From assembly GCA_014873095.1 (NCBI GenBank), contig CP050848.1, positions 4,771,850 through 4,835,849 on the forward strand: a stretch of DNA of 64,000 bases, in the 5' to 3' direction. Of the stretch, positions 16,806 to 25,590 are shown one piece after another. The translations under genes and the position numbers were made by a program. Each line of letters starts with the position of its first letter. Position 1 is the first letter of the stretch. The DNA comes from Planctomycetales bacterium ZRK34 (lineage in GTDB: Bacteria; Planctomycetota; Phycisphaerae; Phycisphaerales; Zrk34). The notes below the pieces were generated by a model that ran no database searches, was not told where the DNA came from, and saw only the letters and a program-made list of their open reading frames with translations.

Positions 16806-19757
16806 ATGCGCATTTCAGTCATCGGCCTGTTGACCCTGCTCGCCGCCGCCAGCCTGCTCCAAGCTGAACCCGTCCCGCAATGGATCTGGTCGCAGGGCCA
16901 ACCGAAGAACCAGCAGGTCGTGTATTTCCGTAAGACATTCACCGTCGACGGGCCGATCAAGTCGGCGATGTTTGCCGGATCGTGCGACAACGCGATGAAG
17001 GTGTTCGTCAACGGCAAGCAGGTCGCAAGCAGTAAACAGTGGGAAGACATCACACACGAAGATGTCGCCAAGGTGATCCAACCCGGCGAAAACGTGCTGG
17101 CGATTCGCGGTCAGAATCAGACCGGCATCGCAGCCCTGCTGGCGAAGCTCACGATCACGCTCAACGACGGCAAGCCGCAGATCGTCGTGACCGATTCGAG
17201 CTGGCAGACTGCGGACAAGGGCGGCAAAGGGTGGAACACGCAACAGGCGAAAGTCGACGGCTGGGAATCGGCGCGCGTCATCGAAAAGCTCGGCGGCGGC
17301 CCGTGGGGTCGAGCCGTCAACGCCAACTCGATCGACACCATCATCGAGCTTCGCAAGCCGACCGCCACGCCGGTCGACCGCATCAAGATTGCCGAGGGGT
17401 TCAAGGTCGAACTGCTCTACTCGGTGCCCAACGACGAGCAGGGGTCGTGGGTCGCGATGTGTGTCGACCCCAAAGGGCGGCTGATCACCAGCGACCAGTA
17501 CGGCAAACTCTACCGCGTGACGCCGCCGGCGGTCGGGGCCGACGACGCTCCGCAGATCCAGCCGCTCGACATCAACGTCGGCACCGCCCAGGGGCTCGTC
17601 TGCGTCGGCAACAGTCTCTACATCATCGCCTCGCAGAAAGACCAAGGCCTGTACCGCGCCCAGGACACCAACGGCGACGGTCAATACGACAAGGTTGACT
17701 TGCTTCGCAAACTCTCCGGCGGCGGCGAGCACGGACCGCATGCGGTGCTGCTCGGACCCGACGGCAAATCGCTTTACATCTTTGCGGGTAATCACACCAA
17801 ACTGACCGAGATCGACAACTCACTGCCGCCGCGCCACTGGGATGAAGATCACCTGCTGCCGCGCATGTGGGATGCACGCGGTCATGCCCGCGGCATCCTC
17901 GCCCCCGGTGGGTGGGTGGCCCGCACCGATCTCGAAGGCAAGACATGGACGCTCGTCAGCAACGGGTTCCGCAACGCCTACGACGGAGCCTTCAACGCCG
18001 CCGGCGACCTGTTCACCTATGACTCGGACATGGAATGGGACATGAACCTGCCGTGGTATCGGCCGACGCGGGTGAATCATGTCGTCGAGGGCAGTGAGTT
18101 CGGCTGGCGATCGGGAGCGGGCAAGTGGCCGCCGTATTACGCCGACTCGCTGCCGGCGCTGTACGACGTGGGCCCGGGTTCGCCGACGGGGCTGGTTTTC
18201 GGCTACGGGTCGCACTTCCCGGAGAAATATCAGAAGGCGATGTTCATCTGCGACTGGTCGTACGGCAAACTGTACGCGGTGCACCTGTCACCGGATGGCG
18301 CCACGTACAAGCCCGACGCCGTAGAAGAGTTCGCCTCGGCTGCGCCGCTGCCGCTGACCGACATCGTGGTCAATCCCAAAGACGGCGCGATGTACTTCCT
18401 CATCGGCGGCCGCAAGGTGCAATCGGGTCTGTACCGCGTCACGTATAAGACGCCGCAGAAGGTCGTCGATCCGGCCGTGCAATTCACCGATGATCTGCAC
18501 ACGGTCCGCCGCCATCTGCAGTCGTACTACGACCGGCAGACGCCCGGAGCGATCGATGACATCTGGAAATATCTCGGTCACGAAGATCGCTTCATCCGCT
18601 TCGCTGCCCGCACAGCCCTCGAGCATCAACCCGTTGAGAAGTGGGAAGATCGAGCGTTAGCCGAGAAAGACCCGCAGGCGGCGATCACCGCATTGATCGG
18701 CCTGGCCCGCAGTGGGGATAAATCCCTCGAGCCGCGCATGCTCGAAGCGCTCGGCCGCATCTCGTTTTCGAGTTTGAACCACCAGGCCAAGCTGGCACTG
18801 CTGCGTGCGTATGAATTGACGTTCATCCGCATGGGCCGCCCGGATGATCAGGCGATCGCCAAGCTCATCGGCAAGTTTGATGCGCTGTACCCGGCCCAGA
18901 CGCGCCAACTCAATGCCGAGTTGTGCATCATCATGGTTTACCTCGATGCGCCGTCGGCGATCGAGAAGACACTGAAACTGCTGGCCGAAGCCCCCACGCA
19001 GGAAGAACAGCTTCATTACGCGATGCAGCTTCGCGTGGTGAAAGACGGCTGGGCGATGCCGCAGCGGCGCGAGTATTTTTCGTGGTTCATCAAGGCGGCG
19101 GACTACCGCGGCGGCGCCAGCTTCCGCGGCTACGTTGACAACATCCGCAAGGAAGCGATCACCACGCTCAGCGACTCAGAGAAAAAACAGCTCGGTGAAC
19201 TGCTCGAAGGCAAGGGCGAGCCGGCTCCGAGCATTGCCGTCGAGCCGCGCCAGTTTATCAAGGTTTGGACCGTCGACGAACTGACCCCGTACGTTGAAAG
19301 CCACCTCAAGGGGCGCGACTTCGCACGCGGTCGCAAGCTTTACGCCGCCGCGTCGTGTGCCAACTGCCATCGTTTCGCCGGCGAGGGCGGAGCCGTCGGC
19401 CCGGACCTTACCGCCGTCGGCAATCGCTTCAGCGTGCGGGATATGCTTGAGTCGATCATCGAGCCCAGCAAGACGATCTCCGATCAGTATGAATCGACGA
19501 TCATCACGCTTGTCGATAACAACGTCGTCATGGGCCGCATCGTCAACCTGTCCGGCGACTCGCTGCGCGTCAGCGTGAATCTCCTGGACCCGAATCAACT
19601 CGTCGGTGTTGACCGCAAGAAGGTCAAGTCGATGATGCCGTCGCCGGTGTCGATGATGCCGCCGGGATTGTTGATGACGTTGACGCAGGAAGAAGTCGCC
19701 GACCTGATCGCATACATGCAATCAGGGGGTAATCCCGACGCCGCGGCGTTCAAATGA
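16806..19757 (+). CDS. Exported propeller protein with C-terminal planctomycete haem domain
   Basis: 983 residues from ATG 16806, with GGAG about 9 nt upstream. Regions in order: signal peptide (about 1-20); a galactose-binding-like beta-sandwich (about 25-160, QWIWSQGQPKNQ, FRKTFTVDG, VFVNGKQVA); a sorbosone-dehydrogenase-type beta-propeller (about 190-560, IKIAEGFKVELLYS, GPHAVLLGPDGKSLYIFAG, LPLTDIVVNPKDGAMYF); helical HEAT-like repeats (about 570-800); and a cytochrome c domain with CANCH, PDLTAVGNRF, ESIIEPSKTI and a final LTQEEVADLIAYMQSGG. This architecture is typical of planctomycete and verrucomicrobial periplasmic oxidation systems, often for sugars. The substrate is unknown. The XylR-like regulator gene starts 28 nt downstream and is the likely controller. 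Confidence 0.9.
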   Translation: MRISVIGLLTLLAAASLLQAEPVPQWIWSQGQPKNQQVVYFRKTFTVDGPIKSAMFAGSCDNAMKVFVNGKQVASSKQWEDITHEDVAKVIQPGENVLAIRGQNQTGIAALLAKLTITLNDGKPQIVVTDSSWQTADKGGKGWNTQQAKVDGWESARVIEKLGGGPWGRAVNANSIDTIIELRKPTATPVDRIKIAEGFKVELLYSVPNDEQGSWVAMCVDPKGRLITSDQYGKLYRVTPPAVGADDAPQIQPLDINVGTAQGLVCVGNSLYIIASQKDQGLYRAQDTNGDGQYDKVDLLRKLSGGGEHGPHAVLLGPDGKSLYIFAGNHTKLTEIDNSLPPRHWDEDHLLPRMWDARGHARGILAPGGWVARTDLEGKTWTLVSNGFRNAYDGAFNAAGDLFTYDSDMEWDMNLPWYRPTRVNHVVEGSEFGWRSGAGKWPPYYADSLPALYDVGPGSPTGLVFGYGSHFPEKYQKAMFICDWSYGKLYAVHLSPDGATYKPDAVEEFASAAPLPLTDIVVNPKDGAMYFLIGGRKVQSGLYRVTYKTPQKVVDPAVQFTDDLHTVRRHLQSYYDRQTPGAIDDIWKYLGHEDRFIRFAARTALEHQPVEKWEDRALAEKDPQAAITALIGLARSGDKSLEPRMLEALGRISFSSLNHQAKLALLRAYELTFIRMGRPDDQAIAKLIGKFDALYPAQTRQLNAELCIIMVYLDAPSAIEKTLKLLAEAPTQEEQLHYAMQLRVVKDGWAMPQRREYFSWFIKAADYRGGASFRGYVDNIRKEAITTLSDSEKKQLGELLEGKGEPAPSIAVEPRQFIKVWTVDELTPYVESHLKGRDFARGRKLYAAASCANCHRFAGEGGAVGPDLTAVGNRFSVRDMLESIIEPSKTISDQYESTIITLVDNNVVMGRIVNLSGDSLRVSVNLLDPNQLVGVDRKKVKSMMPSPVSMMPPGLLMTLTQEEVADLIAYMQSGGNPDAAAFK

Positions 19758-19771
19758 GCAATCCGCTCTGA

Positions 19772-19777
19772 TACACT
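19772..19777 (+). promoter_or_regulatory. -10 box directly before the XylR-like regulator
   Basis: TACACT lies 8 nt before ATG 19786, with TTCAAA (19749-19754) 17 nt further up. There is no Shine-Dalgarno sequence, so the transcript may be leaderless. Confidence 0.45.
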
Positions 19778-19785
19778 AATTGACT

Positions 19786-20952
19786 ATGGCGCAGATGCGA
19801 CACGTAGCGTTGTTGATCGAAACCAGCCGCAGCTTCGGGCGGGGGCTGCTGCGGGGGGTGGCGCGTTACAACCGTGAGCATGGTCCGTGGTCGATCTACC
19901 TGCGACCGCACGGGCTGGGCGATCCGCCGCCGCGCTGGCTCAAGGGCTGGCAGGGCGACGGCATCATCGCCCGCATCAACGATCGCCGCATGGCCGACAC
20001 GGTCGGGGCGACCGGCGTGCCGGCGGTTGATCTGCGCGGCGCGGTGGCCGGGGTGAAACTGCCTTACATCGGCGTCGACAACAAGGCCGTGGCCAAACTC
20101 GCGCTCGGCCATCTGCTGGATCGTGGCTTTTCCCAGTTTGCATTTTGCGGTGTGCCACGCGGCAGCGATCACTCGGCCGACGCCCGTTGCGACCACTTCA
20201 TCAAGCAGGTCGAAGAAGGCGGCTATCCCTGCGAGCAGTTTGAGACCGCCGGTGGACGCAGCGGCTCCGATGCCTGGGAAAAAGAGCAGGAGAAGATCGC
20301 CGACTGGATCGCTTCGCTGCCCAAACCGATCGGCATCTTCACGTGTTTCGACGACCGCGGCCAGCAGGTCATCGACGCCTGTCGTCGGATCAACATCTCC
20401 GTGCCCGATGATGTAGCGGTGATCAGTTGTGATAATGACGATTTGCTGTGCAATCTCGCCACGCCGCCGATGACGAGCATCGACATCAATCCCGAGCGGA
20501 TCGGCTTCGAGGCCGCGGCCCTGCTGGACAAGATGATGGGTGGTGAGCCGGCCCCGACCAAGGCGATCCACATCGAGCCCGGCCGCATCGTCACGCGGCA
20601 GTCGACGGATGTGTTGGCGATTGACGATCGCCAGGTGGCCGCGGCCGTGCGATACATCCGCGATCATGCCTGCGAAGGCATCACCGTTTCCGATGTCGTC
20701 GACAACACGGGCATCTCCCGTTCGAGCCTGGAGCGACGCTTCAAGAAGCTGTTCGGTCATTCGCCCAAGGAGCACATTCTGCGGGTGCAGTTCGACCGGG
20801 CACGGGTGCTGCTGATCGAGTCGGACATTCCCGTCTCGAAGGTCGCCGACCGGGTGGGCTTTGCGTACACCAAGTATTTCATCGAAGTCTTCAACAAGCG
20901 CATGGGCTGCTCGCCGGGAGCTTACCGCAAGCGGCTGCGCAAGTGGGGTTGA
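19786..20952 (+). CDS. XylR-like AraC-family transcription regulator
   Basis: 388 residues from ATG 19786. Residues 1-270 form a LacI-like periplasmic-binding fold (MRHVALLIETSRSFGRGLLR, YIGVDNKAVAKLALGHLL, RGFSQFAFCG, VPDDVAVISCDNDDLLC, TSIDINPERIGFEAAALL). Residues 280-388 carry two helix-turn-helix motifs of the AraC type (GITVSDVVDNTGISRSSLER, KVADRVGFAYTKYFIEVFNK, and the closing GCSPGAYRKR). This layout matches XylR, which senses a sugar and activates transport or catabolism genes. The neighbouring exported propeller/haem gene is the obvious candidate target. A -10 box sits 8 nt before the ATG. Confidence 0.92.
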   Translation: MAQMRHVALLIETSRSFGRGLLRGVARYNREHGPWSIYLRPHGLGDPPPRWLKGWQGDGIIARINDRRMADTVGATGVPAVDLRGAVAGVKLPYIGVDNKAVAKLALGHLLDRGFSQFAFCGVPRGSDHSADARCDHFIKQVEEGGYPCEQFETAGGRSGSDAWEKEQEKIADWIASLPKPIGIFTCFDDRGQQVIDACRRINISVPDDVAVISCDNDDLLCNLATPPMTSIDINPERIGFEAAALLDKMMGGEPAPTKAIHIEPGRIVTRQSTDVLAIDDRQVAAAVRYIRDHACEGITVSDVVDNTGISRSSLERRFKKLFGHSPKEHILRVQFDRARVLLIESDIPVSKVADRVGFAYTKYFIEVFNKRMGCSPGAYRKRLRKWG

Positions 20953-20954
20953 AC

Positions 20955-21332
20955 ATGAGACGGTTGTGTTTGCTCAGTGGGGCGATTGCCGCGTTGCTGG
21001 CTGTTATGGCGGGAACTTTCGGGGCGCATGTGCTGCCGAAGGATCTGCCGGCCCAGCAGCACGCGTGGTTTGAAACCGGCGTCAAGTATCACATGTATCA
21101 CGCGCTGGCGATGGTTGCTTTGGGCTGGGCGGTTGACTTTTTCTCGCCGAATCTGATCCGGTCGGTGATCGGACTGTTCGCCGGCGGCATCGTGTTTTTT
21201 TCGGTGACGCTGTACGTGATGGGCGCCACGGGGATCAAGGTGCTCGGCGCGATCGCCCCGATCGGCGGCATGTGCTTCCTCGCCGGCTGGGCCGTGGTGA
21301 TCTACGTGGCGATCAAGCACCGGGAATCCTGA
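20955..21332 (+). CDS. DUF423 small membrane protein
   Basis: 125 residues from ATG 20955, two nt after the regulator's stop; the GTGGGG of the upstream gene's last codons can serve as ribosome-binding site. Four hydrophobic helices are visible. DUF423 signatures are GTFGAHVLP, the WFETGVKYHMYHALAM segment, and GIKVLGAIAPIGGMCFLAGW near the end. The family (YwdK/YgdD) is widespread and of unknown function. Tight spacing to the XylR-like gene suggests co-transcription rather than shared function. Confidence 0.88.
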   Translation: MRRLCLLSGAIAALLAVMAGTFGAHVLPKDLPAQQHAWFETGVKYHMYHALAMVALGWAVDFFSPNLIRSVIGLFAGGIVFFSVTLYVMGATGIKVLGAIAPIGGMCFLAGWAVVIYVAIKHRES

Positions 21333-21340
21333 AGGAAGAC

Positions 21341-21443
21341 AAACCGCAGAGGACGCAGAGATCGCTGATGACGATAAGTGTGAACACGCTTTTACGTCTT
21401 TCTCTATATTTCTGCTCTGCGACCTCCGCGTTCTCTGCGGTTT
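21341..21443. repeat. Periodic-word palindrome D (9-mer units)
   Basis: The outer arms AAACCGCAGAG (21341-21351) and CTCTGCGGTTT (21433-21443) are perfectly complementary. The right arm, read on the minus strand, is made of 9-nt units: CGCAGAGAA, CGCGGAGGT, CGCAGAG. The left arm is a shortened version. About 55 nt of lower-GC sequence lies between the arms. The element is between the convergent DUF423 and rplI genes. Similar elements, each with a different word, occur at 26401-26476, 45352-45470 and 55136-55227. Confidence 0.6.
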
Positions 21444-21453
21444 AAATGAAAAT

Positions 21454-21482
21454 AAAAACCGCCGGCTCTTGCGAACCGGCGG
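21454..21482 (-). terminator. Intrinsic terminator of the rplI operon
   Basis: On the minus strand CCGCCGG/CCGGCGG (complement of 21476-21482 and 21459-21465) forms a 7-bp stem with a 10-nt loop, followed by five T. It ends the seven-gene operon running from glmU to rplI. Confidence 0.8.
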
Positions 21483-21507
21483 CAGGGGAGTCGGAATGGG
21501 GCGAAGC

Positions 21508-22047
21508 TTATGCTTCGGCTTCTTCTTCCTCGGTCGCCTCGGCGGCGGCCTTGGCTTCTTCCTCAGCCATCAGTTCTTCGGCCGGCTTGTCGGACACGAC
21601 CCACAGCTTGACCTCGGCCTTGAGGTCCTTGGCGATCTGAACCGGGATCTCGTAGGAGTCCAGGCGCTTGATCTGGTCGCCGATGCGGATGTCGCGCTCG
21701 GTGAGGTTGAAACCCTCTTCCTGCAGGGCGACGGCGATGTCGTGCTGCGAGACCGAACCGTAGAGGATGCCTTCCTCGTTGGCGGCACGCTGCAGCGTGA
21801 TCTCGACGCCTTCGAGGGCGGCGATGAGCTTCTCCTGCTGCTCGCGGAGTTCACGCATCTGACGCTCGACCTCGGCGCGGCGGGCTTCAACAGCTTTCTT
21901 GGCGCCGGCGGTCGGGGGGGTCGCCAGGCCCATCGGCAGCAGGTAGTTGCGGGCGTAGCCGGGGCGGACCTTCACGACATCGCCGACGATGCCGAGGTTG
22001 TCCACGTTTTCCAGCAACAGCAGTTCAATGGCTTTCTTGGTTGACAT
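21508..22047 (-). CDS. rplI: 50S ribosomal protein L9
   Basis: 179 residues from ATG 22047, with AAGGAGG at good spacing. The N-terminal rRNA-binding domain carries the L9 signature (LLLENVDNLGIVGDVV, then VRPGYARNYLLP). A long connecting helix follows (about 55-85), then the C-terminal domain (EEGILYGSVSQHDIAVAL). An acidic Ala/Glu tail of about 25 residues extends beyond the usual 150-residue length. L9 contacts the base of the L1 stalk on the 50S subunit. It is the last gene of the operon, after rpsF and ssb. Confidence 0.97.
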   Translation of the reverse strand: MSTKKAIELLLLENVDNLGIVGDVVKVRPGYARNYLLPMGLATPPTAGAKKAVEARRAEVERQMRELREQQEKLIAALEGVEITLQRAANEEGILYGSVSQHDIAVALQEEGFNLTERDIRIGDQIKRLDSYEIPVQIAKDLKAEVKLWVVSDKPAEELMAEEEAKAAAEATEEEEAEA

Positions 22048-22125
22048 GATGTCCTCCTTGGGACGTTGGAGTTAGACGCCGCACGCTATGTCAGGCCGCG
22101 GCGCCAGCATGATGAGGTTCGATCG

Positions 22126-22632
22126 TTAGAACGGGATGTCGTCGCCCATGTCGGGTTCGCTCATGGGCGGGCCGTCATTGTAGCCACCTCCGCCGCCACC
22201 GCCGGAGGATCGCTGGCCGCCGCCACGGGAACCGCCGCGTGAGCCGCCTCCGTAGTTGCCGCCGCCTCCACCACCGCCAGAGCCACCGCCGTCGCTTTCG
22301 CGCGAGTCGACGAACTGGAAGTTTTCGATGACGACCGAGTGTTTGGAGCGGTTGTTGCCATCCTTATCCTGCCAGCGGTCGAGCTTGAGGCGTCCTTCGA
22401 TGAAGATCGGTCGACCCTTGCGGAGGTACTGGTTGATGACCTCGGCGGTGCGGGCGAAGGCGGCGCAGTCGACGAAGAGCGTCTCTTCACCGGTCTCGCC
22501 GTCCGAGCGGCGGAATCGGCGGTTGCACGCCAGGCCGAACTCACACACGGGCGTGTTCGACGGCAGGTATTTGAGCTCAGGGTCTCGCGTGAGATTGCCC
22601 ATGAGCATGACTTTGTTGAAGTTGCCAGCCAT
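22126..22632 (-). CDS. ssb: Single-stranded DNA-binding protein
   Basis: 168 residues from ATG 22632, with AAGGAA upstream. The OB fold covers about 1-110 (NKVMLMGNLTRDPELKYLP, FIEGRLKLDRWQDKDG). A Gly/Ser/Arg/Asn-rich flexible linker follows, and the protein ends DMGDDIPF, the acidic tip that binds replication and repair partners. SSB coats single-stranded DNA during replication and recombination. It lies between rpsF and rplI, a common arrangement, although rpsR is missing from this cluster. Confidence 0.97.
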   Translation of the reverse strand: MAGNFNKVMLMGNLTRDPELKYLPSNTPVCEFGLACNRRFRRSDGETGEETLFVDCAAFARTAEVINQYLRKGRPIFIEGRLKLDRWQDKDGNNRSKHSVVIENFQFVDSRESDGGGSGGGGGGGNYGGGSRGGSRGGGQRSSGGGGGGGYNDGPPMSEPDMGDDIPF

Positions 22633-22768
22633 GCGGTGTTCCTTGGTTGGGGGCGGCGCGGGCTGTGGACGGGACGAGGTCGGTGCGCGTCGTGATCATC
22701 GCAAAGCACGAAGATCGGGACGGGCAGACGCCATCGCCTCAGCCCTCTCCCGAAGGGAGAAGGAGTGA

Positions 22769-23260
22769 TTACTTGTCGTCTTCGGAATTCGAATCGTCGT
22801 CACCAGACGAATCATCGTCGGACGAATCATTCGAGTCGTCTTCGGCCACGGCCACGGCGGACTCGGCTTCCGAAGCCTCGCCCTCTTCGCCCTGCATGGC
22901 GGCGGCGGCCTGCGAGGTCTTCTCGGCGTCGCGGGCGAGCTCGAGCTCGGTCTCACCGACGTGATCGGCACGGATGATCAGGCAGCGGAGCACGTCTTCG
23001 GAGAGGGTGACGTCGCGCTCGATGTGGGCGACCTGCTTACCGTCGACGGTGAAGTAAGCCAGGATGTACAGGCCGCGCTTCTGACCTTCGAGCTTGTAGG
23101 CGAGCTTGCGGTCGTCCCACTTGTAAGCGATGTCGACGGTGCCGCCGGCGCGCTGGACGAGTTGGTTGACGATTTCGGTGGCCTGGGCGATGTTCGAGCC
23201 GACGGTGGCGGCGTTGAACAGGAACAGGCCTTCGTAAAGGCGGGGCTTGGTATCGGACAT
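22769..23260 (-). CDS. rpsF: 30S ribosomal protein S6
   Basis: 163 residues from ATG 23260, with GGAG about 10 nt upstream. The S6 fold is clear (RLYEGLFLFNAATVG, QLVQRAGGTVDIAYKWDDRK, LAYKLEGQKRGLYILAYF, LSEDVLRCLIIRAD). The C-terminus adds about 50 residues of almost only Glu, Asp, Ser and Ala, ending in repeated DDS units. S6 binds the 30S platform with S18. The rpsR gene for S18, often next to rpsF, is not here. In some bacteria S6 tails are extended by added glutamates; an encoded acidic Asp/Ser tail is unusual. Confidence 0.95.
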   Translation of the reverse strand: MSDTKPRLYEGLFLFNAATVGSNIAQATEIVNQLVQRAGGTVDIAYKWDDRKLAYKLEGQKRGLYILAYFTVDGKQVAHIERDVTLSEDVLRCLIIRADHVGETELELARDAEKTSQAAAAMQGEEGEASEAESAVAVAEDDSNDSSDDDSSGDDDSNSEDDK

Positions 23261-23295
23261 GGCTAAGAGCTCCAAACGGTGGTGTTCGTTTCGTA

Positions 23296-23883
23296 TCAGT
23301 TTTCGGATTCGGTGCGTGCGTTGTAACGGGTCATGGCGGCGTCGAGTCCCTGGGCGATCCAGCATTCGACGGCCTCGGCGGCATCGCGGAGGCTTTTTTC
23401 CAAGGCCGGCTTCTGCTCATCGTGAAAGGGGCTGAGCACATAGTCGGACTGGTTGACGCGCCGGCCGGCGACCATCGGGGCGTCGACGCCGACGCGGAGC
23501 CGGGGGTATTGATCGCTGCCGAGAGCGCGGGTGATGTCGGACAGGCCGTTGTGCCCGCCCGCGCCGCCGCCGGGGCGGAGGCGGATCGTGCCGGTCGGCA
23601 GGGCGATGTCATCGACGACGACGATCACGTCAGACAACTCCAGCTTGAAGAAGCGCGCGGCTTCGCCGACGGCGAGTCCGCTGCGGTTCATGAATGTCTG
23701 GGGCTGCATGAGCATGATGCGTTGATCTCGAATGACGCCTTCGAGCACGGCGGCGTGAAACTTGGATCGCGGTTCGCCCAGCGGGTGTCGCTGAGCCAGT
23801 TCGTCCAGCACCATGAAACCGGCGTTGTGCCGGGTGGCGCGGTACTGGGCGCCTGGGTTTCCGAGTCCGACGATCAGTTTCAT
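23296..23883 (-). CDS. pth: Peptidyl-tRNA hydrolase
   Basis: 195 residues from ATG 23883. Catalytic and binding residues are all present: TRHNAGF (His19, Asn20), FMNRSG (Asn66), VVDDIALP (Asp91) and GGHNGL (Asn112). Length matches bacterial Pth. The enzyme frees tRNA from peptidyl-tRNAs dropped by ribosomes. It sits in the classic order glmU-prs-rplY(ctc)-pth, 18 nt after rplY. Confidence 0.97.
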   Translation of the reverse strand: MKLIVGLGNPGAQYRATRHNAGFMVLDELAQRHPLGEPRSKFHAAVLEGVIRDQRIMLMQPQTFMNRSGLAVGEAARFFKLELSDVIVVVDDIALPTGTIRLRPGGGAGGHNGLSDITRALGSDQYPRLRVGVDAPMVAGRRVNQSDYVLSPFHDEQKPALEKSLRDAAEAVECWIAQGLDAAMTRYNARTESEN

Positions 23884-23901
23884 GTCGCTTACAGGTTCGG
23901 G

Positions 23902-24546
23902 TTAGTCGGACTCTTCTTCGGTCTTGCGTTCGCTGATGACCTCGGGCTCGGCGGAATCGGCTTCTTCTTCGCCTTCGCCTTCCTCGGGCTCTTCAGCGGC
24001 GACGTAGATCGAAACGACCGAGTCTTCGGCGTTGCGCTCGGTGCGGACACCGGCCGGCAACTTCAGATCGGCGATCGTGATCGACTGCTCGACTTCCAGT
24101 TCGCTGACGTCTAGAACGATTTCGTCCGGAATCGCATCGGCCCGGCAGATGACTTCCAGGTCGACGATCGGCTGCTCGAGGATCGCGCCGGCGGCCTTGG
24201 CGCCGGGGCAGCGGTCTTCACCCTTGAGCACGATCGGCACCGACACCTCGACCTCTTCGGACAGGTCCACGCGGGTCAGGTCGACATGGATGATGCTCGT
24301 GCCGAGGTAGTCGTACTGCACATCCTTGATCAGGCAGGTCTCGCCCTTGCCTTCGAGTTCGACGAGGTGGGCGCCGTCGTGCAGGCAGTCGACGAACTGC
24401 TCGGCCTCGAGGGTGATGTGGGCCGGGTCCTGGCCGTGGCCGTACACCACGGCGGGCAGTTGCCCGGCGGCGCGAAGGCGCTTGGCGTACTTGCTGCCAG
24501 TGCGCTCGCGGGCCGCGGTCTTGAGTTTGGGGCGGTCGTGTGACAT
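23902..24546 (-). CDS. rplY: 50S ribosomal protein L25 / general stress protein Ctc
   Basis: 214 residues from ATG 24546, with GGAG upstream. The N-terminal L25 domain binds 5S rRNA (ARERTGSKYAKRLRAAGQLP, AVVYGHG). The C-terminal TL5/Ctc domain follows (HVDLTRVDLSEEVEVSVPIV, PDEIVLDVSELEVEQSITIA). A Glu-rich tail of about 35 residues ends the protein. The two-domain Ctc form is common outside enterobacteria. It lies between prs and pth. Confidence 0.95.
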   Translation of the reverse strand: MSHDRPKLKTAARERTGSKYAKRLRAAGQLPAVVYGHGQDPAHITLEAEQFVDCLHDGAHLVELEGKGETCLIKDVQYDYLGTSIIHVDLTRVDLSEEVEVSVPIVLKGEDRCPGAKAAGAILEQPIVDLEVICRADAIPDEIVLDVSELEVEQSITIADLKLPAGVRTERNAEDSVVSIYVAAEEPEEGEGEEEADSAEPEVISERKTEEESD

Positions 24547-24606
24547 AACGGTGTTCTCCGAATAAACGGTGTTGTTCGCTGTATACGTGAAGCTTTGTTC
24601 CGGGGC

Positions 24607-25590
24607 TTATCGTTTGCCGGCAGTGCCCGGTCGGAACAGGGCGCTGACGGATTGATGGTGGTGGATGCGGTGAATCGCCGCGCCCAGCAGGGGGGCGACC
24701 GAAAGCGTGACCATCTTGTCGGCAATCTTCTCGCAGCGCTGGCCGCCGGGGATGGTGTCGGTCACGATGATCTTGCTGATCGGCGCGTCCTGCAGACGCT
24801 CCATCGCCAGGCCCACCAGCACGGGGTGGGTACAGGCGGCGATCACGTCGCGGGCGCCGTTGGCTTTGACGAGCTTGGCGGCTTCGCAGATCGTGCCGGC
24901 GGTGGAGATCATGTCGTCGAACATCAGCACGGTCTTGTTTTTCACATCGCCGATGATGTTGGTGGACACGACTTCGGAGCCGGACTTGCGGCGCTTGTCG
25001 ATGATGGCCAGGTCGCCGCCGAGCACGTTGGCGTACATGTTGGCGGTTTTAACGTTGCCGACATCGGGGCTGACCAGCACGATGTCGCCGAGCGTATCGC
25101 GGATCGACTCGATGTACTCGACGAAGACGGGCACGGCGAGCATGTGATCCACGGGAATGTCGAAAAAGCCCTGAATCTGGGCTGCATGCAGGTCGAGGGC
25201 GAGCACGCGATCGGCGCCGGCGGCGGTGATCAGGTTCGCCACGAGCTTGGCGGTGATGGGCGTGCGGCCTTCATCCTTGCGGTCCTGGCGGGCATAGCCG
25301 AAGTAGGGAATCACCGCGGTGATCCGCTCGGCCGAAGCGCGCTTCAGGCAGTCGATGTAGATCAGCAGTTCCATCAGATGAGCGTTGACCGGGTGATGCG
25401 TCGACTGGATGACGAAGCAGTCGCGGCCGCGCACATCCTCTTCGAGCTTCACGATGATCTCGCCATCGGGAAACATCTCGGTGTGGCCCTGGCCCAGCGG
25501 AATCTCCAGGTAGCGACTGACCGCTTCGGCCACATCGCGGCTGGCGCGGCCGCTGAAGATTTTGACGTCATTGGCGTCGGCTTGGCTCAT
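24607..25590 (-). CDS. prs: Ribose-phosphate pyrophosphokinase
   Basis: 327 residues from ATG 25590. PRPP synthetase signatures: FSGRASRDVAEAVSRYL, EMFPDGEI, PYFGYARQDRKDEGRTPITA, DLHAAQIQGFFDIPVDH, VSPDVGNVKTA and DDMISTAGTICEAAKL (the PRPP-binding loop). It makes PRPP from ribose 5-phosphate and ATP for nucleotides, histidine and tryptophan. Its ATG overlaps the glmU stop by 4 nt, so the two are translationally coupled. Confidence 0.97.
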   Translation of the reverse strand: MSQADANDVKIFSGRASRDVAEAVSRYLEIPLGQGHTEMFPDGEIIVKLEEDVRGRDCFVIQSTHHPVNAHLMELLIYIDCLKRASAERITAVIPYFGYARQDRKDEGRTPITAKLVANLITAAGADRVLALDLHAAQIQGFFDIPVDHMLAVPVFVEYIESIRDTLGDIVLVSPDVGNVKTANMYANVLGGDLAIIDKRRKSGSEVVSTNIIGDVKNKTVLMFDDMISTAGTICEAAKLVKANGARDVIAACTHPVLVGLAMERLQDAPISKIIVTDTIPGGQRCEKIADKMVTLSVAPLLGAAIHRIHHHQSVSALFRPGTAGKR

